Below, piece by piece: positions 37,481 through 47,180 of a stretch of DNA of 64,000 bases; the first letter of the stretch is position 1, and the number at the start of each line of letters is the position of its first letter. The notes under the pieces were generated by a model. It worked only from the letters and a program-made list of their open reading frames with translations, ran no database searches and was not told the origin of the DNA. The stretch is taken from contig JAGBEH010000001.1 in NCBI GenBank assembly GCA_017937125.1, positions 744,001 to 808,000 on the forward strand. Reading direction: 5' to 3'. This DNA comes from Alistipes sp. (GTDB taxonomy: Bacteria; Bacteroidota; Bacteroidia; Bacteroidales; Rikenellaceae). The translations under genes were made by a program, and so were the position numbers.

Positions 37481-37576
37481 ATGCCGCCGTCGGCAGCGAC
37501 TTTCGGCGGCGGTTGCGGGCTTTTCGTAAGAGAAAGCAATTTTATCTGCGTTGCGATTTTTGTCGATTTAATTAGT

Positions 37577-37584
37577 TATCTTTG
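37577..37584 (+). promoter_or_regulatory. -7 element for yqaA-aroE
   Basis: TATCTTTG, 21 bases before the ATG at 37606. It overlaps an in-frame upstream GTG at 37582, which argues for the later start. Confidence 0.6.
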
Positions 37585-37605
37585 TCCGCAAATAATTCGA
37601 CGAAA

Positions 37606-38217
37606 ATGAATGCGGTAAAAAAAATATACGACTGGATGCTCTCTTGGGGCAATTCGAAATGGGGCGGCGCAGCCTTGTTCCTTTTTGCTTTCGCGGAGTC
37701 CACGTTTTTCCCTATTCCGCCCGATGTGTTGCTTATAGCGTTGTGCCTCGGTGTTACGGCCAAATCGTTCCGATACGCCGCCGTATGCTTGGGAGGTTCG
37801 GTTTCGGGTGCCGTTCTGGGATATGCGATAGGCTATTTCCTTTGGCAGACACCGTCGGGAGAATATACCGCATTGGCCGATTTCTTTTTTACCCACGTAT
37901 TTTCGGTCGAGGGATTCGAGCGTGTGGCGGCCCTGTATGACAAATATAATTTCTGGATAATCTTTACGGCAGGTTTTACCCCGCTGCCCTATAAATTGTT
38001 TACGATTACCGGCGGACTGTTCCATATCGATTTGCCGATGTTTATCATCGCGTCCGTCGTTTCGCGCAGTATGCGCTTCTTCCTGATAGCATTCCTTATC
38101 TGGAAATTCGGAGAACCTATCAAGAAGTTCATCGACAAATATTTCAATCTGTTGGCTATCGCCTTCACGGTGCTGCTGATCGGGTCGTTCATACTTGTGA
38201 GCAAACTCGTGCGATGA
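37606..38217 (+). CDS. YqaA-type VTT/DedA-like membrane protein
   Basis: A 203-residue integral membrane protein of the YqaA branch of the SNARE-associated/VTT (DedA) superfamily, whose members flip or exchange lipids such as undecaprenyl phosphate or phosphatidylethanolamine. The conserved acidic and proline motif is FAFAESTFFPIPPDVLL, and the second re-entrant motif is FTAGFTPLPYKLFTITGGLF. About five helices. The start at 37606 (MNAVKKIYDWML) is set by the promoter. Its stop overlaps the aroE ATG by four bases, so the two are translated from one message. Confidence 0.87.
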   Translation: MNAVKKIYDWMLSWGNSKWGGAALFLFAFAESTFFPIPPDVLLIALCLGVTAKSFRYAAVCLGGSVSGAVLGYAIGYFLWQTPSGEYTALADFFFTHVFSVEGFERVAALYDKYNFWIIFTAGFTPLPYKLFTITGGLFHIDLPMFIIASVVSRSMRFFLIAFLIWKFGEPIKKFIDKYFNLLAIAFTVLLIGSFILVSKLVR

Positions 38218-38942
38218 AACGTTTCGGATTGATAGGCAGACCGTTGGGACATTCGTACTCGGCCGAATATTTTTCGGACAAGTTCGCGAGGGAACACATT
38301 GCGGGATGTTACGATCTGTTCGAGTTGCCGAGCATCGACGATTTGAATTCGTTGCCCGACGATATTTGCGGCTTCAATGTCACGATCCCCTACAAGCGGG
38401 AGATTATGCCGTTGCTCAATGAAATTTCGGAGGAGGCACGGGCTGTCGGAGCCGTGAATTGCGTGGTGTGCCGCAACGGGCGACGCATCGGCTACAATAC
38501 CGACGTCATAGGTGTGAGGTCTACTCTCGATACACTTCTGGCAGACGCCGCGTCCCCCGTAAAAGCGCTGTTGCTCGGCACGGGAGGTGCGTCTCGAGCC
38601 GTGCGCTATGTGCTCGGCGAGCGGAATATCGAATTCGCGACAGTGTCGCGCAACCCTTCGGGCGGGGAGTTGTCTTATGAAGGACTTTCGCCCGAGACGA
38701 TCGCGGAGTACAGGCTTATCGTCAATGCGACCCCGTCGGGGATGTATCCGCATATCGAAGAGGCTCCGCAGCTGCCGTATGAAGCCCTTACGGAGGGGCA
38801 TTATCTTTTCGATCTGATATATAACCCTCCTGTTACCCGTTTTTTGCGGTACGGACTGTCTGCGGGGGCACATATCGCCAACGGCGAACGGATGTTCGTC
38901 GGTCAGGCCGAAGCCTCGTGGCGCATCTGGAACGCGGACTAA
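38214..38942 (+). CDS. aroE: Shikimate dehydrogenase
   Basis: A 242-residue NADP-dependent enzyme reducing 3-dehydroshikimate to shikimate in the aromatic amino-acid pathway. Substrate side: GRPLGHSYSAEYFSDKF, GFNVTIPYKREIM (catalytic Lys), GAVNCVV and NTDVIG (catalytic Asp). Cofactor side: LLGTGGASRAVRYVL. Somewhat shorter than the E. coli protein (about 270), normal for this phylum. It overlaps yqaA by ATGA, and its end overlaps the convergent DUF2007 gene by four bases. Confidence 0.94.
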   Translation: MKRFGLIGRPLGHSYSAEYFSDKFAREHIAGCYDLFELPSIDDLNSLPDDICGFNVTIPYKREIMPLLNEISEEARAVGAVNCVVCRNGRRIGYNTDVIGVRSTLDTLLADAASPVKALLLGTGGASRAVRYVLGERNIEFATVSRNPSGGELSYEGLSPETIAEYRLIVNATPSGMYPHIEEAPQLPYEALTEGHYLFDLIYNPPVTRFLRYGLSAGAHIANGERMFVGQAEASWRIWNAD

Positions 38943-39148
38943 CGTTGCGTAAGCAACCGTTTTGCCGTCTCGGTATCCTCTTCGCGCACTAACAGTTTGC
39001 TCGGGATTATCCCCGTCGGATATAGCGACGACATAATTTCGTTTTCGATTTCGGCATAAATTCCTGCGCTGCCGAGTACCGTTTTCGCCAATTCGGCTTC
39101 CATTGCGGTATTGTACTCCGACAATACGACTAAATTGTTCGCTTTCAT
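38939..39148 (-). CDS. DUF2007 domain small protein
   Basis: A 69-residue cytoplasmic protein of the DUF2007 (putative signal-transducing) family: LVVLSEYNTAMEAELAKTVL, then GIYAEIENE and LLVREEDTETAKRLL, the usual single ferredoxin-like domain. Relatives are found alone or fused to other domains; PII-like roles have been proposed but none is shown. The minus-strand gene converges on aroE with a four-base overlap. Confidence 0.8.
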   Translation of the reverse strand: MKANNLVVLSEYNTAMEAELAKTVLGSAGIYAEIENEIMSSLYPTGIIPSKLLVREEDTETAKRLLTQR

Positions 39149-39335
39149 AGTTGTTCGTTTCAGGTTATTATCATTGGGGACCGCAAAACAATCCCGTGTC
39201 GTGTCGATTTTCCGTTACCTCCCGTGCAGGTCGGTTTTGTGCCTGCGGACGACCCGTACGCAAGCTTATCATAAAATTACTATTATTGTTGATAATTTGC
39301 AATAGTCTTGCCGTGGAAATCGTATAATAATTGGT

Positions 39336-39343
39336 ATATTTGT
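39336..39343 (+). promoter_or_regulatory. -7 element for dnaE-trxA
   Basis: TATATTTG, 19 bases before the ATG at 39363. It makes the in-frame GTG at 39345 an unlikely start. No -33 TTTG in register. Confidence 0.6.
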
Positions 39344-39362
39344 CGTGAAAAACCTGAAACAG

Positions 39363-42300
39363 ATGCTTGATTTCGTACATCTTCACGTCCACTCGCAATA
39401 TTCCATTCTCGACGGACAGGCGAGCATACCCAATCTGGTGGACAAGGCCATTGCCGACGGACAGCGCGGCATCGCCTTGACCGACCACGGCAATATGTTC
39501 GGCATTAAAGAATTCTACAATTACGTCACGAAGAAGAACGACAAGAAGCATGGAAAAATCAAGGAGCTGAAGGCCCTGTCGGCATCTTTGGAGCAGGCGC
39601 TGGCCGAGCAGAGCGATATGGAGGCGTATTCGGCGTCTTTGAAATCGACGCTGAAAGAGCTTGAAAAACATAAAAACGATTCGGTCGAGGCCGCCCGCGA
39701 ATACTCCAAAACCAAAGCCCGTGCAGATGAAGTCGATGCGATGTCGTCCGAATTCGCGTTCGACCCCGAACAGGCGCGTCGGAAGATAGCGCAGCTGGAA
39801 AGCATTCCCGACTTCAAGCCTATAATCGGCTGCGAGGTGTATGTGGCGCATCGCGGCCTGAAGTTCAAAGAGGGCAAGGAGGACCAGAGCGGTTATCACC
39901 TGATACTGCTGGCGAAGAACCTCAAGGGGTATCACAATCTGATAAAGATAGTCTCCAAAGCGTGGACCGAGGGCTTCTATATGCGCCCGCGTACGGACCA
40001 TAAAGAGTTGGAGAAATATCACGAAGGTTTGATATGCTGTTCGGCGTGTCTGGGCGGCGAGGTGCCCAAACTGATAACCAAGGGGGATATTGAAGCTGCC
40101 GAGAAATCCGTATTGTGGCATAAGAATATATTCGGGGACGACTATTATCTCGAATTGCAGCTGCACAAGGCGACGGTGGAACGTGCCAACCACGACGCTT
40201 ATCCGATGCAGCAGAATGTAAATCAATATCTTAAGGAGTTCGCCGTAAAGCACAATATAAAACTCGTCTGTACGAATGACGTCCACTTCGTCAATGAGGA
40301 CAATGCCGAGGCGCACGACCGTCTGATATGTCTGTCTACGGGCAAGGATCTGGACGATCCGCGCCGTATGCTGTATTCGAAGCAGGAGTGGCTCAAGACC
40401 CGTGCGGAGATGGAGGAGATTTTCGGCGACATTCCCGAAGCTATGACCAATACGGCGGAGATTTGCGACCGGGTGGAGTTCTACTCTATCGACCACGCTC
40501 CCATTATGCCGACCTTCGCCATCCCCGAGGATTTCGGTACGGAGGCCGAATATCGGGAAAAATATACCGAGGAGGACCTGTTCAACGAGTTTACGCGCGA
40601 TGAAAACGGCAACGTCGTGATGGACGAGGCCGAAGGGAACAAGAAAATCGCCAAACTCGGAGGATACGATAAGCTTTACCGTATAAAGCTCGAAGCCGAT
40701 TATCTGACGAAGCTGACAATGGACGGTGCCGTGAAACGCTACGGGGAGAATTTGCAGGACGAAATAAGGGATCGGCTGAAATTCGAGCTGCACGTGATGA
40801 AGACTATGGGTTTCCCCGGCTATTTCCTTATCGTGCAGGATTTCATACGTGCGGCGCGTGAGGAGCTGGATGTATCCGTGGGTCCGGGGCGTGGTTCGGC
40901 CGCGGGTTCGGCTGTCGCCTACTGTCTCGGCATTACCCAGATAGACCCGATAGCCTATGACCTGCTGTTCGAGCGTTTCTTGAATCCCGACCGTATTTCA
41001 TTGCCCGATATCGATATCGACTTCGATGATGACGGCCGCGGCCGCGTGTTGAACTGGGTGACCGAGAAATACGGAAAAGAGAAGGTCGCGCATATAATCA
41101 CCTACGGTACTATGGCGACGAAACTCGCCATAAAGGATGTGGCGCGTGTGCAGAAGCTGCCGCTCGCCGAATCCGACCGTCTGTGCAAACTCGTGCCAGA
41201 CAAGATTCCTGACAAGAAACTCAACCTGCCGAATGCGATCGCGTATGTGCCCGAACTGAAAGCGGCCGAGGAGTCGTCGGACCCGATATTGCACAATACG
41301 ATCAAGTACGCCAAAATGTTGGAGGGCAATGTCCGTAATACGGGCGTTCATGCCTGCGGAACCATCATATGCCGCGACGATATTACGGATTGGGTGCCCG
41401 TCAGCACCGCGGATGACAAGGAGACGGGCGAGAAGATGCTCGTAACGCAGTACGAAGGTTCGGTGATCGAGGATACGGGACTGATAAAGATGGACTTCCT
41501 CGGTCTGAAAACATTGTCGATCATCAAGGATGCGGTCGAGAACATACGCAATACCAAAGGCATAAATATCGATATCGACAACATTCCGATAGACGATCCC
41601 GCTACATACAGGTTGTACAGCGAGGGTCGCACGGTGGGTACGTTCCAGTTCGAGTCAGGAGGTATGCAGAAGTATCTGAGGGAGTTGAAACCTACGGTTT
41701 TCGAGGATCTCATAGCGATGAATGCGTTGTATCGTCCGGGACCTATGGATTACATCCCCGACTTTATCGATCGCAAACACGGCCGCAGCCCCATAGTTTA
41801 CGACATACCCGTTATGGAGAAGTATCTGAAAGATACTTACGGTATTACGGTGTATCAGGAGCAGGTGATGCTCTTGTCTCGTCTGCTCGGCGGTTTTACG
41901 CGCGGACAGTCCGACACCCTGCGCAAGGCGATGGGTAAGAAGATCAAGTCGAAACTGGATGAGTTGAAACCGATGTTCATCTCGGGCGGTCAGCGCAACG
42001 GTCACGACCCCAAAGTGCTGGAGAAGATATGGGCCGACTGGGAGAAGTTCGCATCGTATGCGTTCAACAAATCGCATGCGACGTGCTATTCGTGGGTCGC
42101 TTATCAGACGGCATATCTGAAAGCCAACTATCCGTCGGAGTATATGGCTGCCGTGCTCAGCCGCAACCTTACGGATATAAAGCAGATAACCGCCTATATG
42201 AATGAATGCAAGCATATGGGCATCAGGGTGCTCGGTCCGGATATCAACGAGTCGGTGAAGAATTTCTCGTCGAATCAACAGGGTGACGTGCGCTTCGGCC

Positions 42301-43307
42301 TTGCCGCGATAAAGGGCGTCGGCGAGGCTGCCGTACTGTCGATTATCGAGGAGCGGACCAAGAACGGCAAGTTCAGGAACATTTACGATTTGATGGAGCG
42401 TATCAACTTCACTGTCGTGAATCGCAAGTGCCTTGAAAATATCGCCTATGCGGGAGGATTCGATTCGATTATAGATTTCCACCGAAGCAATTTCTTCGCA
42501 GCGGACAGTCGCGACGGCAGCGGAACCGCATTTATCGAACAGCTGATGCGGTACGGGCAGTATGTGCAGTCGGAACGTCAGAATGCACAGCAAAGTCTGT
42601 TCGGAGGCGATACGGGCAGTGCCGACATCCAGCCGCCGACAATACCGGTATGCGAACCGTGGAACCAGTTGCAGGTGCTTGGCAAGGAGCGTGAGATGAT
42701 CGGTCTGTATTTGTCGTCTCATCCGCTGGATGATTACCGCGTAGTGATCGACAATCTGTGCAAATATCAGGTCTCCGATCTCGATAATCTCGAACCTCTC
42801 AACGGTAAGGAGATCGCGGTTGCGGGCATTGTGGTAAGCGTGCAGAATATGACGACCAAGGACGGCCGTCCGTTCGGAAAGTTCAAGCTCGAGGATTATA
42901 ACGGCGCCCACGAATTTATGCTTTACAGCAAGGATTTCGAGACATTCAGGCAATACATATATCAGGATTATTTCCTGTTCATACGCGGCAAGGTACAACC
43001 GCGTCCTTACAGCAATCCGCCGATGCTGGAGTACAAGATAACTTCGATAACGCAGCTGGCCGATATGCGCGATACGATCAAGGAGATGCATATCACCGTC
43101 CCCGTCGAAGAGGTGTCGGAATCGGCGATTGCCGATTTGAGCGCAATGGTCGGGCGGTCGGGCGGCAAGGCGGTATTGTACATAAATCTTTACGACAAGG
43201 ACGAACAGGTGGCATTGAATATGTATTCACGTAAATATCACATAGATGTGACGCCTGAATTCACCGATTTTCTGGATGAAAGGGGATGGAAATATACTAT
43301 ATCATAA
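39363..43307 (+). CDS. dnaE: DNA polymerase III alpha subunit
   Basis: A 1314-residue replicative polymerase of the DnaE1 type. N-terminal PHP domain (HLHVHSQYS and LTDHGNMFG), interrupted at residues 58-149 by about 90 residues of charged, Leu/Ala/Glu-rich predicted coiled coil before FKPIIGCEVYVA. The palm has VGPGRGSAAGS and the catalytic aspartates in PDIDIDFDDD (about 549, 551 and 553). Then come the fingers, the tandem HhH region and a C-terminal OB fold. A beta-clamp motif QQSLFGG is visible near 1085. dnaN is encoded 7 kb downstream on the other strand. trxA follows after 19 bases. Confidence 0.96.
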   Translation: MLDFVHLHVHSQYSILDGQASIPNLVDKAIADGQRGIALTDHGNMFGIKEFYNYVTKKNDKKHGKIKELKALSASLEQALAEQSDMEAYSASLKSTLKELEKHKNDSVEAAREYSKTKARADEVDAMSSEFAFDPEQARRKIAQLESIPDFKPIIGCEVYVAHRGLKFKEGKEDQSGYHLILLAKNLKGYHNLIKIVSKAWTEGFYMRPRTDHKELEKYHEGLICCSACLGGEVPKLITKGDIEAAEKSVLWHKNIFGDDYYLELQLHKATVERANHDAYPMQQNVNQYLKEFAVKHNIKLVCTNDVHFVNEDNAEAHDRLICLSTGKDLDDPRRMLYSKQEWLKTRAEMEEIFGDIPEAMTNTAEICDRVEFYSIDHAPIMPTFAIPEDFGTEAEYREKYTEEDLFNEFTRDENGNVVMDEAEGNKKIAKLGGYDKLYRIKLEADYLTKLTMDGAVKRYGENLQDEIRDRLKFELHVMKTMGFPGYFLIVQDFIRAAREELDVSVGPGRGSAAGSAVAYCLGITQIDPIAYDLLFERFLNPDRISLPDIDIDFDDDGRGRVLNWVTEKYGKEKVAHIITYGTMATKLAIKDVARVQKLPLAESDRLCKLVPDKIPDKKLNLPNAIAYVPELKAAEESSDPILHNTIKYAKMLEGNVRNTGVHACGTIICRDDITDWVPVSTADDKETGEKMLVTQYEGSVIEDTGLIKMDFLGLKTLSIIKDAVENIRNTKGINIDIDNIPIDDPATYRLYSEGRTVGTFQFESGGMQKYLRELKPTVFEDLIAMNALYRPGPMDYIPDFIDRKHGRSPIVYDIPVMEKYLKDTYGITVYQEQVMLLSRLLGGFTRGQSDTLRKAMGKKIKSKLDELKPMFISGGQRNGHDPKVLEKIWADWEKFASYAFNKSHATCYSWVAYQTAYLKANYPSEYMAAVLSRNLTDIKQITAYMNECKHMGIRVLGPDINESVKNFSSNQQGDVRFGLAAIKGVGEAAVLSIIEERTKNGKFRNIYDLMERINFTVVNRKCLENIAYAGGFDSIIDFHRSNFFAADSRDGSGTAFIEQLMRYGQYVQSERQNAQQSLFGGDTGSADIQPPTIPVCEPWNQLQVLGKEREMIGLYLSSHPLDDYRVVIDNLCKYQVSDLDNLEPLNGKEIAVAGIVVSVQNMTTKDGRPFGKFKLEDYNGAHEFMLYSKDFETFRQYIYQDYFLFIRGKVQPRPYSNPPMLEYKITSITQLADMRDTIKEMHITVPVEEVSESAIADLSAMVGRSGGKAVLYINLYDKDEQVALNMYSRKYHIDVTPEFTDFLDERGWKYTIS

Positions 43308-43326
43308 ATTTATAAAACGAGTTATT

Positions 43327-43641
43327 ATGGCATTGAAAGTCACTAAAGAGAACTATCAAAGCATTATCGCTTCCGACCAGCCGGTCGTTATCGATTTTTG
43401 GGCAGAATGGTGCGGGCCTTGCAGAATGGTCGCTCCTATCGTAGAAGAGTTGGCCGAGGAATATACGGGAAAGGTCGTTATTGCAAAATGCGACGTCGAT
43501 TCCAATGACGATATTGCCGCCGAGTACAGAATCCGCAACATTCCGACCATCGTATTCCTGAAAAACGGAACAATCGTGGATAAGCACGTCGGCGCTATCG
43601 GTAAGGATGCGCTGAAGGCAAAAATAGATGCGCTGCTGTAG
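43327..43641 (+). CDS. trxA: Thioredoxin
   Basis: A 104-residue classical thioredoxin with the active site WAEWCGPCRM, the buried Asp in VVIDFWAEW and the cis-Pro in IRNIPTIVFL. Cytoplasmic dithiol reductant, length typical. The ATG at 43327 is chosen over in-frame upstream starts inside the dnaE gene. Probably co-transcribed with dnaE; a terminator follows directly. Confidence 0.97.
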   Translation: MALKVTKENYQSIIASDQPVVIDFWAEWCGPCRMVAPIVEELAEEYTGKVVIAKCDVDSNDDIAAEYRIRNIPTIVFLKNGTIVDKHVGAIGKDALKAKIDALL

Positions 43642-43670
43642 TTGCGACGTCGGGTTGTTATACTCGATAA

Positions 43671-43704
43671 AAATCGGAGACCTGCAAAGGCCTCCGATTT
43701 TTTT
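43671..43704 (+). terminator. Intrinsic terminator after trxA
   Basis: AAATCGGAG and CTCCGATTT (9 bp) with an inner CCT/AGG pairing and a GCAA loop, followed by TTTTT. It also faces the 3' end of htpG. Confidence 0.88.
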
Positions 43705-43795
43705 GATGTCACTAAAATTTGGCGACGGCGAGAACATCTCGCACAGCCGATTTTGATTTATTACAATAGTTGTTTCCGTATGGAATAGCGCTGCC

Positions 43796-45874
43796 CTACT
43801 TCTTGATTTTTTCTTCTCCCTCGATCAGAGAAATAGAACGCTGGATAAAGTCCGTCAGATTTTTGCCTTTGAGCAGCCCGTTGGACAGCAGCGCGAGATC
43901 GATTATCTGGCGTACCAACGCATTCTGTCCTCCGATCTCCCTGAGACGTTCATTGCGTTCGTCGCGCAGCGTTACGACCTTTTTCGACAACTCTTCACGC
44001 ATATTTTTCTCTTCCGTCGTGAGGTCCTCCTCTTTTTTGTCCTTTACCACCTCCTCGAAACGTTTCTCTTCTGCCACTGCGGCGTCTATCTTTTTGGTGA
44101 TACTCTTCAATTTGTCGCCGTAGGCTTTTTCCACATCTCCGAGAATATCTATTACGATCGGGTGATTTCCGTTTACGGCTATGGTGAAGTTGTCGGGCAT
44201 TTGTCCGTAGAACTGGCTCATTCCTCCGCCGTTCATCGCCGACATCTCTTTCATTCGGCGCATAAACTCGTTCTGTGTGATGACTACGGGTGCCCCGTCG
44301 GCCGACATAGCTTCGAACGATATGTTGTAATGTATCTTGTCGTCCTTAGGCATTTGGCTTTCGAATACGGGACGCATAATCTCCTGCTGCGCCTCGCTCA
44401 GCGACATCTTCATCGCATCGTCCTTGCGTATCAGTTTGTCTATGACATCGCTGTCCACACGGACGAAACGCGTATTGCGGTTCTTGGACTCGTACCAATT
44501 TATGTAATGGTTGTCGAGCTGCCCGTCGAGTATCAGAACGTCATACCCTTTCGCCTTGGCCGATTCGAGGAACGAATACTTGGATACGGGATCATCGACA
44601 TAGAGGAAAATAATGTTGTCGTCCTTGTCCGTTTGGTTCGTTTTTACGGCTTCTGTATATTCCTTGGCCGTGAAATATTTGCCGTCCACATTCTTCCACA
44701 GCATAAATTCTTGCGCTTTCTCGGCGAACTTCTCGTCGGTGAGAATTCCGTATTGTATGAAGATTTTCAAGTCGTCCCATTTGGACTCGTATTCGCTGCG
44801 CATTGTCGTGAAAAGCTCGTGCAGCCTGTCGGCGACCTTGCGGGTGATGTAACTCGATATCTTCTTGACGTTCGAATCGCTTTGCAGGTAACTTCTCGAC
44901 ACGTTCAACGGAATGTCGGGCGAATCTATGACCCCGTGCAGCAGCGTCAGATACTCGGGAACGATGCCTTCTACCTGATCGGTCACATACACTTGGTTCG
45001 AATAGAGTTGTATCTTGTTCTTCTGTATCTCGAAATTGTTATGTATTTTCGGGAAATAGAGAATACCTGTCAGATTGAACGGATAGTCGATGTTGAGATG
45101 TATGTAGAACAACGGGTCGTCGCTCAGCGGATACAATTCCCGATAGAATTCTTTGTACTGCTCTTCGGTGATGTCGGTCGGCTTGCGCGTCCACAACGGT
45201 TCGGTGTCATTGATGATATTGTCTTTGTCGGTATCGACATATTTGCCGTCTTTCCACTCCTTGACCTTGCCGAAAGCGATGGGAACGGGCAGGAAACGGC
45301 AGTATTTCTTCAGCAGTTCGTCCACTTTCGTCGTCTCCGCATATTCCAGACAATCTTCGGCCATATGGAGTATGATTGTCGTACCGCGGTCGCGGTCGTC
45401 ATCGAGCTCCTCCATTTCGAATTCGGGCGAGCCGTTGCAGCTCCAATGTACGGCCTTCGATCCGTCCTTGTAGGAGCGAGTGTAGATTTCGACCTTGTCG
45501 GCGACCATAAACGATGAATAGAAGCCGAGACCGAAGTGGCCTATGATCGCCTGGTTCTTGTATTTTTCGAGGAACTCCTCGGCGCTGGAGAAAGCTATCT
45601 GGTTGATATATTTGTCCACCTCCTCGGCAGTCATACCTATGCCGCGGTCGGTTACGGTAAGTGTTTTGGCATCCTTGTCGGCAGCGATACGGATGGCGAG
45701 GTCTCCCGTTTCGCCTTTGAATACGCCCGTCGAAGACAGCGTCTTGAGCTTTTGAGTGGCATCGACCGCGTTGGAAACCAGCTCACGCAGGAAAATTTCG
45801 TGGTCCGAATAGAGGAATTTCTTGATTACTGGGAAAATGTTTTCGGTCGTCACACCGATTTTGCCGTTTTTCAT
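43796..45874 (-). CDS. htpG: Hsp90-family chaperone HtpG
   Basis: A 692-residue Hsp90. N-terminal GHKL ATP domain: FLRELVSNAVDATQKL, TVTDRGIGM and the glycine loop GHFGLGFYSSFM. Middle domain with the conserved Arg region (GVIDSPDIPLNVSRSYLQ) and a C-terminal dimerisation domain (to about 690). It lacks MEEVD, as expected for bacteria. Separated by 125 bases from the thioesterase gene upstream, so it probably has its own promoter, though no clear TAnnTTTG is seen. Confidence 0.97.
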   Translation of the reverse strand: MKNGKIGVTTENIFPVIKKFLYSDHEIFLRELVSNAVDATQKLKTLSSTGVFKGETGDLAIRIAADKDAKTLTVTDRGIGMTAEEVDKYINQIAFSSAEEFLEKYKNQAIIGHFGLGFYSSFMVADKVEIYTRSYKDGSKAVHWSCNGSPEFEMEELDDDRDRGTTIILHMAEDCLEYAETTKVDELLKKYCRFLPVPIAFGKVKEWKDGKYVDTDKDNIINDTEPLWTRKPTDITEEQYKEFYRELYPLSDDPLFYIHLNIDYPFNLTGILYFPKIHNNFEIQKNKIQLYSNQVYVTDQVEGIVPEYLTLLHGVIDSPDIPLNVSRSYLQSDSNVKKISSYITRKVADRLHELFTTMRSEYESKWDDLKIFIQYGILTDEKFAEKAQEFMLWKNVDGKYFTAKEYTEAVKTNQTDKDDNIIFLYVDDPVSKYSFLESAKAKGYDVLILDGQLDNHYINWYESKNRNTRFVRVDSDVIDKLIRKDDAMKMSLSEAQQEIMRPVFESQMPKDDKIHYNISFEAMSADGAPVVITQNEFMRRMKEMSAMNGGGMSQFYGQMPDNFTIAVNGNHPIVIDILGDVEKAYGDKLKSITKKIDAAVAEEKRFEEVVKDKKEEDLTTEEKNMREELSKKVVTLRDERNERLREIGGQNALVRQIIDLALLSNGLLKGKNLTDFIQRSISLIEGEEKIKK

Positions 45875-45999
45875 ATTATTGAGTTTTTATGTTGTTTGCT
45901 TTACGCATAAGAAACTCAAACTGTATGCCATTACATTTCAACACGGTTTTTCCTGCCATTATGTCAGTCCGCATATGCCACGACAAAAAAATCGGACGT

Positions 46000-46419
46000 T
46001 CAATTGTCCGATTCGAGTCCGTTTTCGATGAGCAGATCGACGAACCACTGCGGTGCGCGGCATGGCCGCATCGTATCTTTCTTGAGGAATCCGAGTGTGG
46101 TGGAGCCCGTATTCAGCAACTCGCCCGATGAATCGAACACCTCGTAGTAGCCTGTGAATCGCGCTCGGGGGACATCCCTCACAGTCATACGTACGGTTAA
46201 TTCGTCGTCGTAATATGCGGAACGGCGATAGTCGGATTCGACGTGCAGAATGGGCATAACCACTCCGCGGGCCTCCATATCCGCATACGATACGCCCAGT
46301 TTGCGCATAAACTCCGAACGAGCCTCTTCGTAATAACATATGTAGTTGGAGTGATGCACCACGCCCATTTGGTCGGTATGTTTATACCAGACCCTGATTT
46401 TTACATCGCAGGATAGCAT
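46000..46419 (-). CDS. Acyl-CoA thioesterase, YbgC/4HBT hotdog family
   Basis: A 139-residue single hotdog-fold enzyme that hydrolyses acyl-CoA thioesters. The catalytic Asp is in YKHTDQMGVVHHSNYICYYE, the signature of the YbgC/4-hydroxybenzoyl-CoA thioesterase group; the conserved Glu is a few residues later (YYEEARSEFM). The acyl specificity is unknown. Its start overlaps the end of the ribF-like gene by 19 bases, so translation is coupled to it. Confidence 0.9.
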   Translation of the reverse strand: MLSCDVKIRVWYKHTDQMGVVHHSNYICYYEEARSEFMRKLGVSYADMEARGVVMPILHVESDYRRSAYYDDELTVRMTVRDVPRARFTGYYEVFDSSGELLNTGSTTLGFLKKDTMRPCRAPQWFVDLLIENGLESDN

Positions 46420-47174
46420 TTCGTAAATTCTATTTTTATGAATCCGGCAGTTCGGCCGATATTGCCGCAGAGAAAAATCCTGCCGTCATCGGTTATTCGT
46501 ATTTTTGCGGGCTGCGTGTCGATACATACGTCGTACTCGCCCGACGGGGGCAGCAGTTTGTACCTGCTGTCGCCGTAAAGTATCTCCCCTGCCTTGTTGA
46601 TATGTCCGAGAATCAGATACGGAGCGCTCAGCATCTTTTCGGCGCGTGCCATATCCCCGCTGCCGATAAGTTTCCGTATCACCGTAGAACTCACTTTGTC
46701 GGTTGCGATACGTTGCTGTTCGACTTCTGCGACCTTGAGGCCCGTATCGCCCTCCAAGGAGGACAGCAAGTTGAAATCTCCCGATTTATTGTGTCCGAAA
46801 TGGTGGTTGTATCCGACGACGAGGTATTCTATGCCGAACGGAGCTATGCAGCCGACTATGAAATCCCGAGGTGTCAATCGGCTGAATTCGAGAGTGAAAG
46901 GAATAATCACGACATTGTCGATGCCGATATGTTCCAGCAAATGGAGCTTTTCCTCGGTCGTGTTCAGCAGTTTCAGATTGTCGTCGCAACCCAATGTAAT
47001 TCTCGGATGCGGTTCGAACGTGAATACGACGCTCTCGCCGCCGGTCTCCGCCGCAAGTTCGGAAACCCGCCCCAATAATACCCTGTGGCCGCAGTGTACT
47101 CCGTCGAAAGACCCTATGGTGGCGACACCGCGTTTGAAATGCGGCAGATCTTCAAATCTGCGAAATACGTTCAT
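46401..47174 (-). CDS. RibF-like FAD synthetase with a short, degenerate flavokinase half
   Basis: A 257-residue protein. The FMN adenylyltransferase half (1-170) is intact: IGSFDGVHCGHRVLLG (nucleotide-binding HxGH), VVFTFEPHP, LNTTEEKLHLL, FIVGCIAP and TVIRKLIGSGDMARA. The usual riboflavin kinase half needs about 125 residues and motifs GxPTAN and a DLYG segment; here only about 75 residues remain, with none of those motifs clear. It probably makes FAD from FMN, or is a divergent paralogue; a full RibF may exist elsewhere. It is in the run between rex and the thioesterase. Confidence 0.82.
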   Translation of the reverse strand: MNVFRRFEDLPHFKRGVATIGSFDGVHCGHRVLLGRVSELAAETGGESVVFTFEPHPRITLGCDDNLKLLNTTEEKLHLLEHIGIDNVVIIPFTLEFSRLTPRDFIVGCIAPFGIEYLVVGYNHHFGHNKSGDFNLLSSLEGDTGLKVAEVEQQRIATDKVSSTVIRKLIGSGDMARAEKMLSAPYLILGHINKAGEILYGDSRYKLLPPSGEYDVCIDTQPAKIRITDDGRIFLCGNIGRTAGFIKIEFTKCYPAM

Positions 47175-47180
47175 CGGCGA

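Noticed and set aside
39345-39363. A GTG start for dnaE at 39345.
   Set aside because: It is one base after the -7 promoter element, so it would be at or before the transcription start; the next ATG fits homologues.
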